Positions 17,409 through 26,795 of a DNA stretch of 52,555 bases are shown in pieces. Source of the stretch: Nostoc favosum CHAB5714 (lineage in GTDB: Bacteria > Cyanobacteriota > Cyanobacteriia > Cyanobacteriales > Nostocaceae). The stretch lies in the NCBI RefSeq assembly GCF_020829495.1, contig NZ_JAIVFQ010000001.1:285590-338144 (forward strand), given 5' to 3'. The notes under the pieces are model-generated. The model worked only from the letters and a program-made list of their open reading frames with translations, did not search any database and was not told the DNA's origin. The position numbers were made by a program, and so were the translations under genes. Numbering within the stretch: the first letter of the stretch is position 1; each line of letters opens with the position of its first letter.

Positions 17409-18589
17409 TGGGATGGCTCTGAAATCAAATTAACATTTGCAGGTAAAATTAGTGAATTACCTTTTCGGAATTCACTGCGACTTTGTTGGAAGCACTATCA
17501 GATAAATATAGCGGTCACATTTGAGTTAGTACAGAGATTCCACACCCCCCAACTCTTAATTCACCAATCTCTGTTAAGCTATAAAGCACGAATAACAACT
17601 AAACCAATCCATATTATTGCCCAATGGCAAAATGGCCCGACTGGTTGCCAGGATATAGTATTTCAAAAATTAGATTGGTTTTCTGTATCTTTCGCTAATC
17701 TAGCCAATCTAACAGTAACTCAAGTGCAACGCACAGACCATTGGCTCTCGCCCATCAGTCACAAAAGCATCATTGTTATCCGTATTTAGCACCCTAAAAT
17801 TGTAGATAATTTAGTTCTTGTGCCAAATGTTGTTTTGCCCCTGATGCTAAAGTCGAAAGCGACCAAAATCTACTGTAATGTAGAGGAAAATGGTTCTCTC
17901 TCAAGGCTTTTGAGCATTAAATCCGCCCTGACGAACTATGTTTTTGCAGTCGTGACGAAAGTCGTCGGGCACTTTTGCTAGAAGTTTATTCTTGAGGGTA
18001 ACTTCTTCAATAGAAAAAGTATTATTAGAAACTAAGCATTAAAAAAGTTTAATGGCTTACTTAGGTTTGTGATTGTAGAGCAACTCTTAGTGTTAGGATT
18101 GGGTAAAATTATCACTTGCACAACAAGAATGGTAAACCTCCGACCAAGGATGAGTTAGCTGGTAATTGCCGCCATGATGGTGTGTGGTGAGATGCAACAG
18201 GCAACCAAATCAGCAGAGGGGAATCTCTTCATAATTACTGGAAACGGTTTCTAATGTTGTGTGGGGCTAAATAGTCACCCGGCACAATTTGAAGTGACAA
18301 ATTCAAGAACTTGCAACGAAATTCTTGATTGATAGTACATACCTGCAAAATAGCTCTTTTCAGCTAGATGGTAGATAACAAGTAAGTAACCACTAAAATT
18401 CAGATTACTATAATTTTCAAAAAAAGTTAGCAGAAATATACAAACTTCATGATAAATCGGTAAAGTAAACATGAAAACTAATTAATATTATTTTTCAGTA
18501 TTTATTTGATCGGATGTCCGGGAAGGCTGAGAATGTACAGTTGAAGATAATTTTGTATGTTTTTAGCGGTTCTCGGTTGAGTGGGTACT
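17409..18589. other. Decayed non-coding stretch
   Basis: No intact gene was found. Part of 18100-18260 reads on the plus strand as broken pieces (HNKNGKPPTKDELAGNCRHD, then GNQISRGESLHNYWKRF) separated by stops, and a short minus-strand frame lies at 17901-18036. This suggests old coding sequence that has decayed. A 139-codon frame at 17370-17789 has unnatural composition and overlaps the PatA-like gene. Confidence 0.45.
17901..18036 (-). pseudogene. Short open remnant without a start codon
   Basis: A 44-codon minus-strand frame reads EEVTLKNKLLAKVPDDFRHD, then CKNIVRQGGFNAQKP, and stops. The composition is protein-like, but there is no ATG, GTG or TTG at its beginning and a stop lies directly upstream. 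It may be the end of a lost gene. Family unknown. Confidence 0.3.
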
Positions 18590-18633
18590 GAACCCCACCC
18601 CCAACCCCCTCCCCGCTCTTCGAGAGGGGGCTA
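18590..18633. repeat. 44-base repeat core, copy 1
   Basis: A 44-base run rich in CCCCACCCCC and CCCCCTCCCC, including GCTCTTCGAGAGGGGGC, occurs identically at 52141-52184. Each is preceded about 25-30 bases earlier by a GCAGTTCT- or GCGGTTCT-like end, so both are probably halves of family A elements. Confidence 0.8.
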
Positions 18634-18667
18634 AGATATATCTTATGTGATTAAGAAAAGCTATATA

Positions 18668-18901
18668 AGGGACTTCCAAATAAAAAAATATCCCAAAACT
18701 GACGCAAAAATTCTCTCTATTTCTTCTCTTTTTGTGTTCTCTGCATCTGGAGTGGTAGCCTGCGGCAAGCCCTCCGGCTTGGTGCAGTCGCTCATGGGGG
18801 AAACCCCCATGCGCTAAAGCGTCTCCCCTTGGGAGAAGACCGCGCTGCTTCACCGCTTTGCGTCTACGTTTATTTGGATAATTTATTTCTTGGAAATCCC
18901 T
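18668..18901. repeat. MITE-like element (family E) carrying a nested repeat
   Basis: The ends AGGGACTTCCAA and TTGGAAATCCCT match in 11 of 12 positions as inverse complements. The body is the reverse complement of the element at 28162-28311, including the AAAAATATCCCAAAA and GCCTGCGGCAAGCC phrases. This copy is longer by about 80 bases because of a nested palindromic block (GGGGGAAACCCCC, then CTCCCCTTGGGAG) near 18770-18850. Confidence 0.85.
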
Positions 18902-19018
18902 AAATGAGTGAATTATTTTATGGTAGCAATTTACCTGAAAATCTCAAGTTTTAAAAGTCCCAAATATAAATAGAAAATTGTCCGCAATCACATTCATCCA
19001 TAAGTTATATTTAGCAAA

Positions 19019-19045
19019 AAGACGCAAAGAATTGCTTTGCGTCTG
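19019..19045 (-). terminator. Short hairpin downstream of the membrane-protein gene
   Basis: AGACGCAAAG and CTTTGCGTCT pair around a small loop (AATTG). It lies about 50 bases beyond the stop codon of the minus-strand gene. It lacks a T-run and could also be a fragment of the GACGCAAAG-type repeats common here. Confidence 0.4.
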
Positions 19046-19096
19046 TGGCGTGAGATTTAGAAGTCGATATTCTCACTGTTAGAATTCTCCATCTAC

Positions 19097-19588
19097 TTAA
19101 AATTGCTCCCGCCAGCACCAGCTTAAAAGTGTGCCACCTGCCACCAGCTTAACTATTTCCAGTACCCAATAACTGCCATGCAGTATATTCATTGTCGATG
19201 GAATAGCAGCAGCAGCTTCAAATAGGTTGAGTTGAACTCCTATGGCGCACATCTGTGGAGTTAAGAAATAGGTGTCAAGCACAGCTATAGTTAGCAGCAG
19301 CACAGATAAAACAATACTGCCAATACTCCAGTGATATCGGGTTTTGCTCAAAGCTAGTGCCCCAGTCAGAACTACAGCAGCAGATAATAATTCCATCCGA
19401 TTGAAGTTCCAAAAAATCGTATAGCCTGCTGTCGTAAAACCAGCTTGGCTCATCATGCCAGAAAGATAAAGGCTAGGCATAATTACCCAGTCTAAAACTA
19501 GACTAGCACTGAGCCAAAAGCCCAAAGTCAATATGATGCCGGTTTGCCAAATTGGTCGCTTGAATTCAAAGTTAGAAATAGCAGTCAT
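19097..19588 (-). CDS. Four-helix integral membrane protein, function unknown
   Basis: A 163-residue protein when started at the ATG at 19588 (MTAISNFEFKRPIWQ). The longer frame to 19654 would add 22 polar residues and is less likely. Four hydrophobic segments are visible: ILTLGFWLSASLVLDWVIM, MELLSAAVVLTGALAL, IGSIVLSVLLLTIAVLDTYF and YWVLEIVKLVAGGTLLSWCW. The layout resembles the DUF4149-like membrane family, but I am not certain. No catalytic motif is seen. It is a single gene, with long non-coding regions on both sides. Confidence 0.7.
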   Translation of the reverse strand: MTAISNFEFKRPIWQTGIILTLGFWLSASLVLDWVIMPSLYLSGMMSQAGFTTAGYTIFWNFNRMELLSAAVVLTGALALSKTRYHWSIGSIVLSVLLLTIAVLDTYFLTPQMCAIGVQLNLFEAAAAIPSTMNILHGSYWVLEIVKLVAGGTLLSWCWREQF

Positions 19589-21396
19589 AAAATAATTGCG
19601 TGTGTTGTATTTCTTAGTTTGTAACTTCCCCAGCAGTTTGACAAGAAATATCAACTAACCTTTACAAAGCGATCGCTCTTATATTCTGAACTCAATCGCA
19701 AGATTTTTTAAACTTAGTTGAGAAATATTAAGATATTTAAAAAAATAATTTAAATAGATTTTGCCTGTTGCAAATAGTCAATTTTTTATATCGAAAGTAA
19801 CTAAGCGATCGCGGGATAGCGGCAACTGGAATGATGAATCATAGGTTGAAGTTTAAATTGATACAGAGACAGATTGCCAAAATCCTTTATTTGTTACAGC
19901 CTTCTGCCTTCTGAAGCATCCACTGTGGCTTCAGTAAGCCGATGAGAAAATTTCAATATATGTAAACTGAATTGTTTGAAACCCCTAAATTTATTTATGG
20001 GGTTTACCAACTGAGCCTCCAGCATAGCTGCCTCCTGCCTTCTCATGCTGGTTTTCAAAAGTTTGTGGTTTACTGAACATTGTCTGTTTTATACGCAGAC
20101 ATGAGTAATACCAAGTTGTCTTTGATCGTATTATTTGCTCAAGAGCCAGTCTAGTAGAGATTTTGATTTTAAACAAGATTAATTTTGGCAATTTTGTATA
20201 ATATCACGTTCAAATAAGTTAATTCCATCTTCTGTATAAAATATCTATCTTTAGACATACTTTTTTAAAAATGTATTGTTATCCAGTACACTTCGCATGG
20301 TGGATTGACTTAAATCCATTTACATATGTTATGATTTCTATTATTCTAATGTTATGATTTGTGTTTTAATTTTAATTTATCATCTGGTAAATTATTTGCT
20401 AAATTAAGCTAAAATAGCTTAATTGAGAACTTTAAAGGCAATTCAAGCAAACTTAGAAGTTTTTAACACACAACCGTTCCTTAAATAAAGTTAAAGTTTT
20501 GTTACTAGTAACTCAGATATTTTTAAATTCTGAATTTTTAGGAGTTACCGAGGTAGGTATGTTGAATACTGAGCAGTAACTTGATTGAATGAAAAAAGAA
20601 TTTTACTGCCATTCTGAATAGAGTGTAGTGAGTCATATTCGTTTTTAACCATTTTATGGTTTGAGACTAATGCTAAAAAACAGCTAGCTGAGGATTAATC
20701 ATGCCTGTAATCTCAAATGTCAGCCTGGAGATAGACAATATGAATAGTTTACTAGGATAGTAATTTTGCAAAGTCTAATGATTGGAAAGTTGCTAGAGAC
20801 AAACATAGTGGAGTTAATAAAAATTCAAATAAACTTCCTAAAAGTCCACTGTTATTCTGAAGCAAATAGAATATAGCGAGTTTAGCGATATAAGGTTTGA
20901 TACTAATGCTAAAAAACAGCGAACTAACGATTAATCAGGGTTCTAATCTCAAATTTAAGCTTGGGGATCAACGATACGATAAGTTTCCTAGGCTAGAATT
21001 GTTGCGGAATCGTACAGTTGGAAAGCCACTAAAAATTAAACAAACATAGTGGAATAAATGTCAATTAAGATAAATTTCCCTCTCAGTAAAGTCAATAATC
21101 CCGAAAGAAAGAATGCAAGTATTATGGCGAAATCTTGCTAGTGGGACTAGTTGACTACTTTAGAGGCTATCTTAAATTAGAGACTAGCCTACCTACAGAA
21201 TTTACTCCAAATGAATGGTGTTGTTTAATAACATTGCCAGTCAGAAATATAAGTAAGCTTTTTTCTTAAAAGCTCATTTAATGATCTCTTTAATCTAAAA
21301 CGATAAAGAGCATTATTTACTGCTGGCATACATTAGGGTAAATCGGAATTATTACCGAAATCTCACAATTTTTTAATTGGAATAAGGTCAACACAC
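19589..21396. promoter_or_regulatory. 1.8-kb non-coding region upstream of the MAA cluster
   Basis: No gene is recognisable in this AT-rich region. Its last 800 bases contain the imperfect tandem repeat described separately. Such a long leader before a UV-inducible cluster is a likely site for regulation or for an untranslated RNA. No clear promoter can be named. Confidence 0.5.
20603..21075. repeat. Two diverged tandem units of about 236-241 bases upstream of mysA
   Basis: Landmarks recur at constant spacing. TGCTAAAAAACAG is at 20671 and 20907 (236 apart), and ACAAACATAGTGGA-like sequence is at 20799 and 21040 (241 apart). Between them ATTAATCA, TAATCTCAAAT, TACTAGGATAG/CCTAGGCTAGAA and TTGGAAAG also recur in the same order. 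The repeats are diverged (roughly 65-75 % by eye), contain no reading frame, and lie 320-800 bases before mysA. Conserved words in separate blocks suggest a retained non-coding function, such as regulator sites or a structured RNA. Confidence 0.75.
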
Positions 21397-22626
21397 ATGA
21401 ATAAAGTTCAAGCATCCTTTGAAGCTACAGAAGCTGCGTTTCACGTGCAAGGTTACGAAAAAATCGATTTTAGTCTTGTCTATGTGAACGGTGCATTTGA
21501 TATTGAAAACAGAGAAATAGCAGATAGCTATGCGAAATTTGGTCGCTGTCTGACTGTAATTGATGCCAATGTTCATGAACTTTATGGCGATCAGATCAGG
21601 TCATATTTTAGACACTATGACATTGAACTGACGGTATTTCCGATCATCATTACAGAGCCAGCTAAAACCCTGGCAACGTTTGAAAAAATTGTTGACGCTT
21701 TTTCGGATTTTGGCTTAGTTCGTAAAGAACCAGTCTTAGTTGTCGGTGGTGGTCTAGTTACTGATGTGGCTGGGTTTGCTTGCGCTTCTTACCGTCGCAA
21801 GAGCAACTATATCCGCATTCCTACCACGTTGATTGGTTTGATTGATGCAGGTGTAGCGATTAAGGTAGCAGTTAATCATCGCAAGTTAAAAAATCGCTTG
21901 GGAGCATATCATGCACCTTTGAAAGTGATCCTGGATTTCTCATTTTTGAAAACCTTGCCAACGGCTCAAGTTCGTAATGGGATGGCAGAGTTGGTGAAAA
22001 TTGCTGTAGTTTCTAACTCTGAAGTCTTTGAACTGCTATACGAATATGGCGAAGAACTGCTTTCCACTCACTTTGGCCATGTGAATGCTACACCGGAAAT
22101 TAAAGAGATTGCCCATAAAGTCAACTACGAGGCAATCAAAACCATGTTGGAGTTAGAGACTCCTAACTTGCATGAAATAGACCTCGATCGCGTCATTGCC
22201 TACGGTCATACTTGGAGTCCTACCCTAGAATTAGCACCTCAGATACCCCTATATCATGGTCATGCGGTCAATATAGATATGGCTTTGTCTGCAACCATTG
22301 CAGCACAACGGGGCTATATTCCAACTCAAGAGCGCGATCGCATCCTAGACTTGATGAGTCGTATAGGTTTATCACTCGATCATCCTCTACTAGATGGAGA
22401 TTTGCTCTGGGATGCTACCCAGTCTATAAGCTTGACACGAGATGGCAAACAACGCGCAGCCATGCCTTGTCCGATTGGTGAGTGCTTCTTTGCCAACGAT
22501 CTGACTCGTGAAGAACTTGATGCTGCTCTAGCTGAACACAAACGTCTTTGTGCTCAATACCCTCGTGGCGGAAAAGGTGTTGACGCATACATTGAAACTC
22601 AAGAAGCCAAGCTAGTGGGGGTGTGA
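21397..22626 (+). CDS. mysA: Demethyl-4-deoxygadusol synthase (sedoheptulose 7-phosphate cyclase)
   Basis: This is the first enzyme of MAA synthesis. It cyclises sedoheptulose 7-phosphate to demethyl-4-deoxygadusol using NAD and zinc. The 409-residue length and sequence fit MysA. It belongs to the dehydroquinate synthase fold: NAD site [18 protein letters not shown] (115-132), substrate region [20 protein letters not shown] (141-160), and zinc ligands Glu198 (GMAELVK), His271 (AYGHTW) and His287 (LYHGHA). The related EEVS cyclases share these ligands, but the position as first gene of a mys cluster decides the call. A weak AATAAGG precedes the ATG. mysB follows after 4 bases, so the two are translated together. 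Confidence 0.95.
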   Translation: MNKVQASFEATEAAFHVQGYEKIDFSLVYVNGAFDIENREIADSYAKFGRCLTVIDANVHELYGDQIRSYFRHYDIELTVFPIIITEPAKTLATFEKIVDAFSDFGLVRKEPVLVVGGGLVTDVAGFACASYRRKSNYIRIPTTLIGLIDAGVAIKVAVNHRKLKNRLGAYHAPLKVILDFSFLKTLPTAQVRNGMAELVKIAVVSNSEVFELLYEYGEELLSTHFGHVNATPEIKEIAHKVNYEAIKTMLELETPNLHEIDLDRVIAYGHTWSPTLELAPQIPLYHGHAVNIDMALSATIAAQRGYIPTQERDRILDLMSRIGLSLDHPLLDGDLLWDATQSISLTRDGKQRAAMPCPIGECFFANDLTREELDAALAEHKRLCAQYPRGGKGVDAYIETQEAKLVGV

Positions 22627-22630
22627 AAAT

Positions 22631-23464
22631 ATGACGAGTGTTGTAGGACGAGAAATAGCCAGACCGATAACGCCACACAGTATCTTAGTAGCCCAGCTAC
22701 AGCAAACCCTCAAATTAGCACAAGAGAACAACATTCCCGTAGAGATATTGGATTCTTTGCGGCAGGGAGTTCAATTAGCGGCAGGTTTAGATCCCTACTT
22801 GGATGATTACACCACCCCCGAATCGAGCGCATTGACAGCATTGGCGCAAAAAACAAGCATTGAAGACTGGAGCAAACGCTTCAGTGATGGTGAAACAGTG
22901 CGTCAACTAGAGCAGGAGATGCTCTCAGGACATCTTGAAGGACAGACATTGAAAATGTTTGTTCATATCACCAAGGCAAAGCGCATTCTAGAAGTAGGAA
23001 TGTTCACAGGGTATTCAGCTTTAGCGATGGCAGAAGCATTACCAAGTGATGGGCAACTCATAGGTTGTGAAGTAGATCCCTATGTAGCTCAATTTGCTCA
23101 AGCTTGTTTTCAAGAGTCTCCCCACGGCAGTAAAATCGTTGTAGAAGTAGCACCTGCTCTTGAGACACTCCACAAGCTCGCAGCAAGAAAAGAATCATTT
23201 GATTTAATCTTCATTGATGCGGATAAAAAAGAGTATGTAAAGTACTTCCAGACTATTTTGGATAGTAACTTACTAACTCCCGACGGGTTAATCTGTGTGG
23301 ATAACACTTTGTTGCAGGGACAAGTTTACCTGCCACCTGAACAACGTACCGCCAACGGTGAAGCGATCGCTCAGTTCAACCGTATTGTCGCCGCCGATCC
23401 TCGTGTAGAGCAAGTTCTCTTACCCATCCGAGATGGTATAACCCTGATTAGACGCGTTGTGTAA
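22631..23464 (+). CDS. mysB: O-methyltransferase making 4-deoxygadusol
   Basis: MysB methylates demethyl-4-deoxygadusol with S-adenosylmethionine to give 4-deoxygadusol, the core of all mycosporines. The 277-residue protein is a class I methyltransferase of the CCoAOMT-like O-methyltransferase type. An N-terminal helical part (1-100) is followed by SAM-binding LEVGMFTGYSAL (120-131), the acidic CEVDP (146-150), the metal-binding-like FIDADKKEY (194-202) and DN at 224-225. The gene starts 4 bases after the mysA stop, and a GGGGGTGTG purine stretch at the mysA end can serve as its ribosome site. A long hairpin follows the stop codon. Confidence 0.95.
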   Translation: MTSVVGREIARPITPHSILVAQLQQTLKLAQENNIPVEILDSLRQGVQLAAGLDPYLDDYTTPESSALTALAQKTSIEDWSKRFSDGETVRQLEQEMLSGHLEGQTLKMFVHITKAKRILEVGMFTGYSALAMAEALPSDGQLIGCEVDPYVAQFAQACFQESPHGSKIVVEVAPALETLHKLAARKESFDLIFIDADKKEYVKYFQTILDSNLLTPDGLICVDNTLLQGQVYLPPEQRTANGEAIAQFNRIVAADPRVEQVLLPIRDGITLIRRVV

Positions 23465-23489
23465 TCGAGAGATCAGGGAGATGAGCAGA

Positions 23490-23517
23490 GAAGTCTATAG
23501 CCTTGGCTGTAGACTTC
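23490..23517 (+). promoter_or_regulatory. 13-bp hairpin between mysB and mysD
   Basis: GAAGTCTATAGCC pairs with GGCTGTAGACTTC with one G-U pair and a two-base apex, 26 bases after the mysB stop. It is followed by AAAAGG, not a T-run, on the plus strand. It may protect the mysAB 3' end, set the ratio of mysAB to mysDC mRNA, or be a terminator without U-run. Confidence 0.6.
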
Positions 23518-23636
23518 AAAAGGATGAAGAAGATAAGAAGGAATAATTTTTCGCTTGCTTCCTCATCTCCCCTCAAGCTATTTTTTTGCGATCGCAGTTG
23601 TTATATAAAATACAACAGTATTTAAGAAGATGAATC

Positions 23637-24665
23637 ATGCCAGTACTTCGTATTCTTCATTTAGTTGGGTCTGCATACAATGATTTTTACTGTCAGTTGT
23701 CACGTAATTACGCCCAAAGCTGTCTGGTAGCTACGGCAAATCCATCGCTGTATGACTTTCTGATTGCATACATCACACAAGATGGCCAGTGGCGATTTCC
23801 TTCCTCTCTCAGTCCAGAAGATATTGCTGTCGCTAAACCGATGTCTCTATCAGATGCCATACAGTTTATAACAGCGCAAAACATTGACCTTATGTTGCCA
23901 CAAATGTTTTGTCTCCCTGGAATGACTGACTACCGGGCACTATTCGACTTGCTTAAGATCCCTTATATAGGCAATACTCCGGATGTCATGGCAATCACAG
24001 CCCACAAAGCCAGAACCAAAGCAATTGTCGCAGCAGCAGGGGTCAAAGTGCCGAATGGAGAACTGCTCCGCCAAGGAGACGTTCCGACAATTACACCTCC
24101 AGCAGTCATTAAACCCGCAAATGCCGACAACTCTTTAGGAGTGTCCTTAGTCAAAGAGGCTAGTGAGTATGACGCTGCCTTGAAGAAAGCATTTGAATTT
24201 GCTTCGGAGGTGATCGTAGAAACATTCATTGAAGCCGGTCGAGAAGTCAGATGCGGCGCTATTGTCAAAGATGGGAAGCTAATCGGTTTACCCCTTGAAG
24301 AGTATCAGATAGACCCCCAAATCAGACCCATCCGCAGTTATACTGACAAATTCAAAATACCAATCGAGGGCGACTTGGCTTCAACTGCTAAAAATTATGT
24401 CCCAGGTTGGATTGTAGATATTAATGACCCGATCACCCAAAAGGTTCAGCAAGAAGTTAAGAAGTGTCATTTGGCTTTGGGCTGTCGCCATTATAGTTTA
24501 TTTGACTTCCGGATCGACCCACAGGGACAACCTTGGTTCTTAGAAGCCGGGTTGTTTTGTATTTTTGACCATAACGCGGTGATTGCCTGTACGGCGAACG
24601 CAGCGGGAATTCCTTTAAATGAGTTATTTATGACGGCAATCAATGAAGCATTGGGCACGATCTGA
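23637..24665 (+). CDS. mysD: D-Ala-D-Ala ligase-like enzyme forming disubstituted MAAs
   Basis: MysD is an ATP-grasp ligase that attaches a second amino acid (serine, threonine or others) to mycosporine-glycine, giving shinorine, porphyra-334 and similar compounds. The 342-residue protein has the ATP-grasp fold: PAVIKPANADNSLGVSL (155-171, nucleotide Lys159), EVIVETFIEAGREVRCG (191-207), LFDFRID (288-294) and FLEAGLFCIFDHN (301-313). In true D-Ala-D-Ala ligases the last block reads like LEVNTLPG, so the altered LEAGLF marks it as a MysD rather than a wall enzyme. It starts 172 bases after mysB, beyond a hairpin, so it may have its own promoter. Which amino acid is used cannot be read from the sequence. 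Confidence 0.93.
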   Translation: MPVLRILHLVGSAYNDFYCQLSRNYAQSCLVATANPSLYDFLIAYITQDGQWRFPSSLSPEDIAVAKPMSLSDAIQFITAQNIDLMLPQMFCLPGMTDYRALFDLLKIPYIGNTPDVMAITAHKARTKAIVAAAGVKVPNGELLRQGDVPTITPPAVIKPANADNSLGVSLVKEASEYDAALKKAFEFASEVIVETFIEAGREVRCGAIVKDGKLIGLPLEEYQIDPQIRPIRSYTDKFKIPIEGDLASTAKNYVPGWIVDINDPITQKVQQEVKKCHLALGCRHYSLFDFRIDPQGQPWFLEAGLFCIFDHNAVIACTANAAGIPLNELFMTAINEALGTI

Positions 24666-25310
24666 TGTCCGGCAAATCACCTTTTTAGCTTTCTTCTGAC
24701 TTGGAATAGCACAAGGTATTCGCTAGCGACAAGTAATAGAACTCTAATGTACACGCTTGCTCAAAATAGAGCGATTGCCTGAAAATCTAATGACTTCAAG
24801 TGCGTATGCAACACCTATTTGTACTCCAGGGAATCCCCATCTAAAAAATAAAGAATAAATAAGTAGGTCGGCGTAAATAATTATGGTTGGGATAAGGCAG
24901 TTCTTGCTGGGGGCTCTTAGCTGGGGGAAAGAAAGTTTGAGCCTTGTTTACTTTTCTTTACACAGTTTGGTTTTATTGTGCCGACTTACTTATAGCAGTC
25001 CTAAATCATTTGTGAAAATTATATATCCCTTTTTTCTTTCTTACCTTTGCGCCCTTAGCGTACTTTGCGGTTCGTTTTCAAATTTTATATTTTTCACGAA
25101 TCAAATAGGACTGCTATATTCGACATTTACCTTTAAAAAGAGAGAGGATGCGGAAAGAAGCCACTAGTACCGCAAAGCAGAATTCAAAATTTAAATTAAA
25201 ATTCAAAATAAATACAGAGTCTAGGAAAGCAGAGGAGCGCATCTCCTTGTCCCCTTAACTTCTAACTCGCCACCAGTCAAAGGTTCCACTATCATGTCAC
25301 AATTACAACT
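24666..25310. other. Intergenic region between mysD and mysC1 with a MITE-like insertion
   Basis: These 645 bases hold the inverted-repeat element at 24991-25118. The rest is AT-rich. The final 25 bases (from TGTCACAATTACAACT) are repeated in front of mysC2. A 94-codon frame at 24883-25167 runs through the repeat and is not a gene. Confidence 0.7.
24991..25118. repeat. MITE-like element (family F) inside the MAA cluster
   Basis: Left end TATAGCAGTCCTAAATCATT and the complement of the right end, TATAGCAGTCCTATTTGATT, agree at 17 of 20 positions, and the arms continue through GTGAAAA. The interior includes CTTTGCGCCCTTAGCG and CTTTGCGGTTCG, phrases typical of Nostoc dispersed repeats. It separates mysD from mysC1. 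Confidence 0.85.
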
Positions 25311-26687
25311 ATGAGGGAGCAGATTTTTGCCATATTCCAAAACTTGGGTACTCTTGCATTACTGGCGATCGCATTTCCCTTTAACTGTACCGTCGTACTT
25401 GCATCGCTGCTGTGGAATTTTTTCAGCCGATCGGATGCCAACCAAGTGGTTTTGAACGAAAATCCTAAAAATATCTTGATCGGTGGTGGTAGAATGACCA
25501 AAACCCTTCAGCTGGCGCGATCATTTCACGCTGCTGGGCATCGAGTCATTTTATTTGATCTCGATAAATACTGGTTCAGTGGTTATCGATTTTCTAACTC
25601 TGTGGCTGGCTTTTACACAGTTCCTGACTCGCAAGAAGACTTAGAAAGCTATACTCAAGCCGTGCGAGCGATCGCCAAAAAAGAAAACATAGATTTTTTT
25701 GTACCGGTAGGTATTTTTGCTGCCAGCTACTTTGATTCCGAGCGCAAACCAGTGTTATCAGGCTGTTGCGAGAATTTTCACTTCGATGCTGATACAATGA
25801 AGATGCTGGATAACAAGTTTACCTTTGCTGAAAAAGCACGCTCACTCTCGCTATCTGTCCCGAAAACCTTCCTAATTACAGATTCCGAACAAGTTCTTAA
25901 ATTCGACTTTGCCAACGAAAAGCGCAAGTACATTCTCAAAAGTATTGTCTATGACTCTGTTTTACGCTTGGATCTGACCAAGCTACCAATGGATTCTCCT
26001 GAAAAAATGGCGTTTCATGTTAAAAGTAAGCCAATTAGTAAAGATAACCCTTGGATATTGCAAGAGTTTATTCCCGGGACAGAATACTGTACTCACGATA
26101 CAGTGAGAAATGGTACATTAACGGTACATTGCTGCTGTGAATCATCTGCTTTTCAAGTCAATTACGAAAACTTTGAACACCCAGAAATTAAAAAGTGGGT
26201 GAGTCATTTTGTCAAAGAACTACAACTGACTGGACAACTTTGTTTTGACTTCATTCAGGCGGAAGATGGGACGATTTATGCGATCGAGTGCAACGCTCGC
26301 GCTCACTCTGCAATTACAATGTATTACAACCATCCTGGTTTAGCAGATGCCTATCTTAGTAAAGAGCCTCCGGCTGAACCTCTGCAACCCCTGAGTGATA
26401 GTAAGCCTACTTATTGGCTTTATCACGAACTTTGGAGACTTAATGAAATTAGATCGTTAAAGCACTTACAAAAGTGGTTTAAAAATATTTGGCGAGGAAA
26501 GGATGCAATCTTTGAAGTTAACGACCCACTACCGTTCTTAATGGTACATCATTGGCACATTCCTTTGCTATTACTCGATAGTTTGCGCTCCTTACGAACT
26601 TGGGTGAGGATTGATTTCAACATCGGCAAACTCATCCAGTTTGGAGAAGACATAAAATATGGCAATACCTCTGCAACCCCTAAGTGA
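25311..26687 (+). CDS. mysC: ATP-grasp mycosporine-glycine synthase, copy 1 (diverged)
   Basis: MysC activates 4-deoxygadusol with ATP and couples glycine (or another amino acid) to give mycosporine-glycine. The 458-residue copy has an N-terminal membrane-like helix (about 12-38, LGTLALLAIAFPFN), a Rossmann-like part beginning NILIGGGRMTKTLQLARSF (about 51-69) and the ATP-grasp core with KYILKS, NPWILQEFIPGTEYCTH, CCCESSAFQVNYEN and GQLCFDFIQAEDGTIYAIEC. The metal/ATP motif reads NARAHSAIT, whereas copy 2 has NPRTHSAIT, the form I expect for this enzyme family. The C-terminus (KYGNTSATPK) is read out of frame from a mysC fragment and is not native. The copies are roughly three-quarters identical. 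Activity or substrate may have shifted. Confidence 0.92.
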   Translation: MREQIFAIFQNLGTLALLAIAFPFNCTVVLASLLWNFFSRSDANQVVLNENPKNILIGGGRMTKTLQLARSFHAAGHRVILFDLDKYWFSGYRFSNSVAGFYTVPDSQEDLESYTQAVRAIAKKENIDFFVPVGIFAASYFDSERKPVLSGCCENFHFDADTMKMLDNKFTFAEKARSLSLSVPKTFLITDSEQVLKFDFANEKRKYILKSIVYDSVLRLDLTKLPMDSPEKMAFHVKSKPISKDNPWILQEFIPGTEYCTHDTVRNGTLTVHCCCESSAFQVNYENFEHPEIKKWVSHFVKELQLTGQLCFDFIQAEDGTIYAIECNARAHSAITMYYNHPGLADAYLSKEPPAEPLQPLSDSKPTYWLYHELWRLNEIRSLKHLQKWFKNIWRGKDAIFEVNDPLPFLMVHHWHIPLLLLDSLRSLRTWVRIDFNIGKLIQFGEDIKYGNTSATPK

Positions 26688-26795
26688 TAGTAAGCCTAGT
26701 TATTGGCTTGAACACGAATAGAGACTTATTAGCTCGTTAAAGCAGTTGCAATTGTTTAAAAATATTTGACGAGGAAAGAATGCAATCTTTGATGT
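26669..26795 (+). pseudogene. Vestige of a third mysC copy between mysC1 and mysC2
   Basis: This 127-base stretch aligns with 26379-26519 inside mysC1. Shared words, in order, are CCTCTGCAACCCCT, AGTGATAGTAAGCCTA, TTATTGGCTT, GAGACTTA, TCGTTAAAGCA, TTTAAAAATATTTG, CGAGGAAAG and ATGCAATCTTTGA. Stops and small deletions show it is dead. It joins at its right end directly to the duplicated mysC leader (GTCACAATTATAACTATG). It also overlaps the last codons of mysC1, in another frame. Confidence 0.9.

Noticed and set aside
17370..17789. A 139-codon plus-strand open frame
   Set aside because: It overlaps the start of the PatA-like gene on the other strand, has no family resemblance and looks like chance translation of non-coding sequence.
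17930..17990. Group II intron domain V-like fold (CGTGACGAAAGTCGTCG)
   Set aside because: The stem is short, the catalytic triad context is missing and no reverse transcriptase is nearby.
21397..22626. 3-dehydroquinate synthase (aroB) or an EEVS cyclase of another pathway
   Set aside because: Same fold and zinc ligands, but the adjoining mysB, mysD and mysC genes identify it as the MAA cyclase.
23637..24665. Peptidoglycan D-Ala-D-Ala ligase
   Set aside because: The context after mysAB and the altered final motif (LEAGLF) favour MysD.
24883..25167. A 94-codon frame between mysD and mysC1
   Set aside because: It runs through the MITE-like element; its hydrophobic look results from the T-rich repeat.
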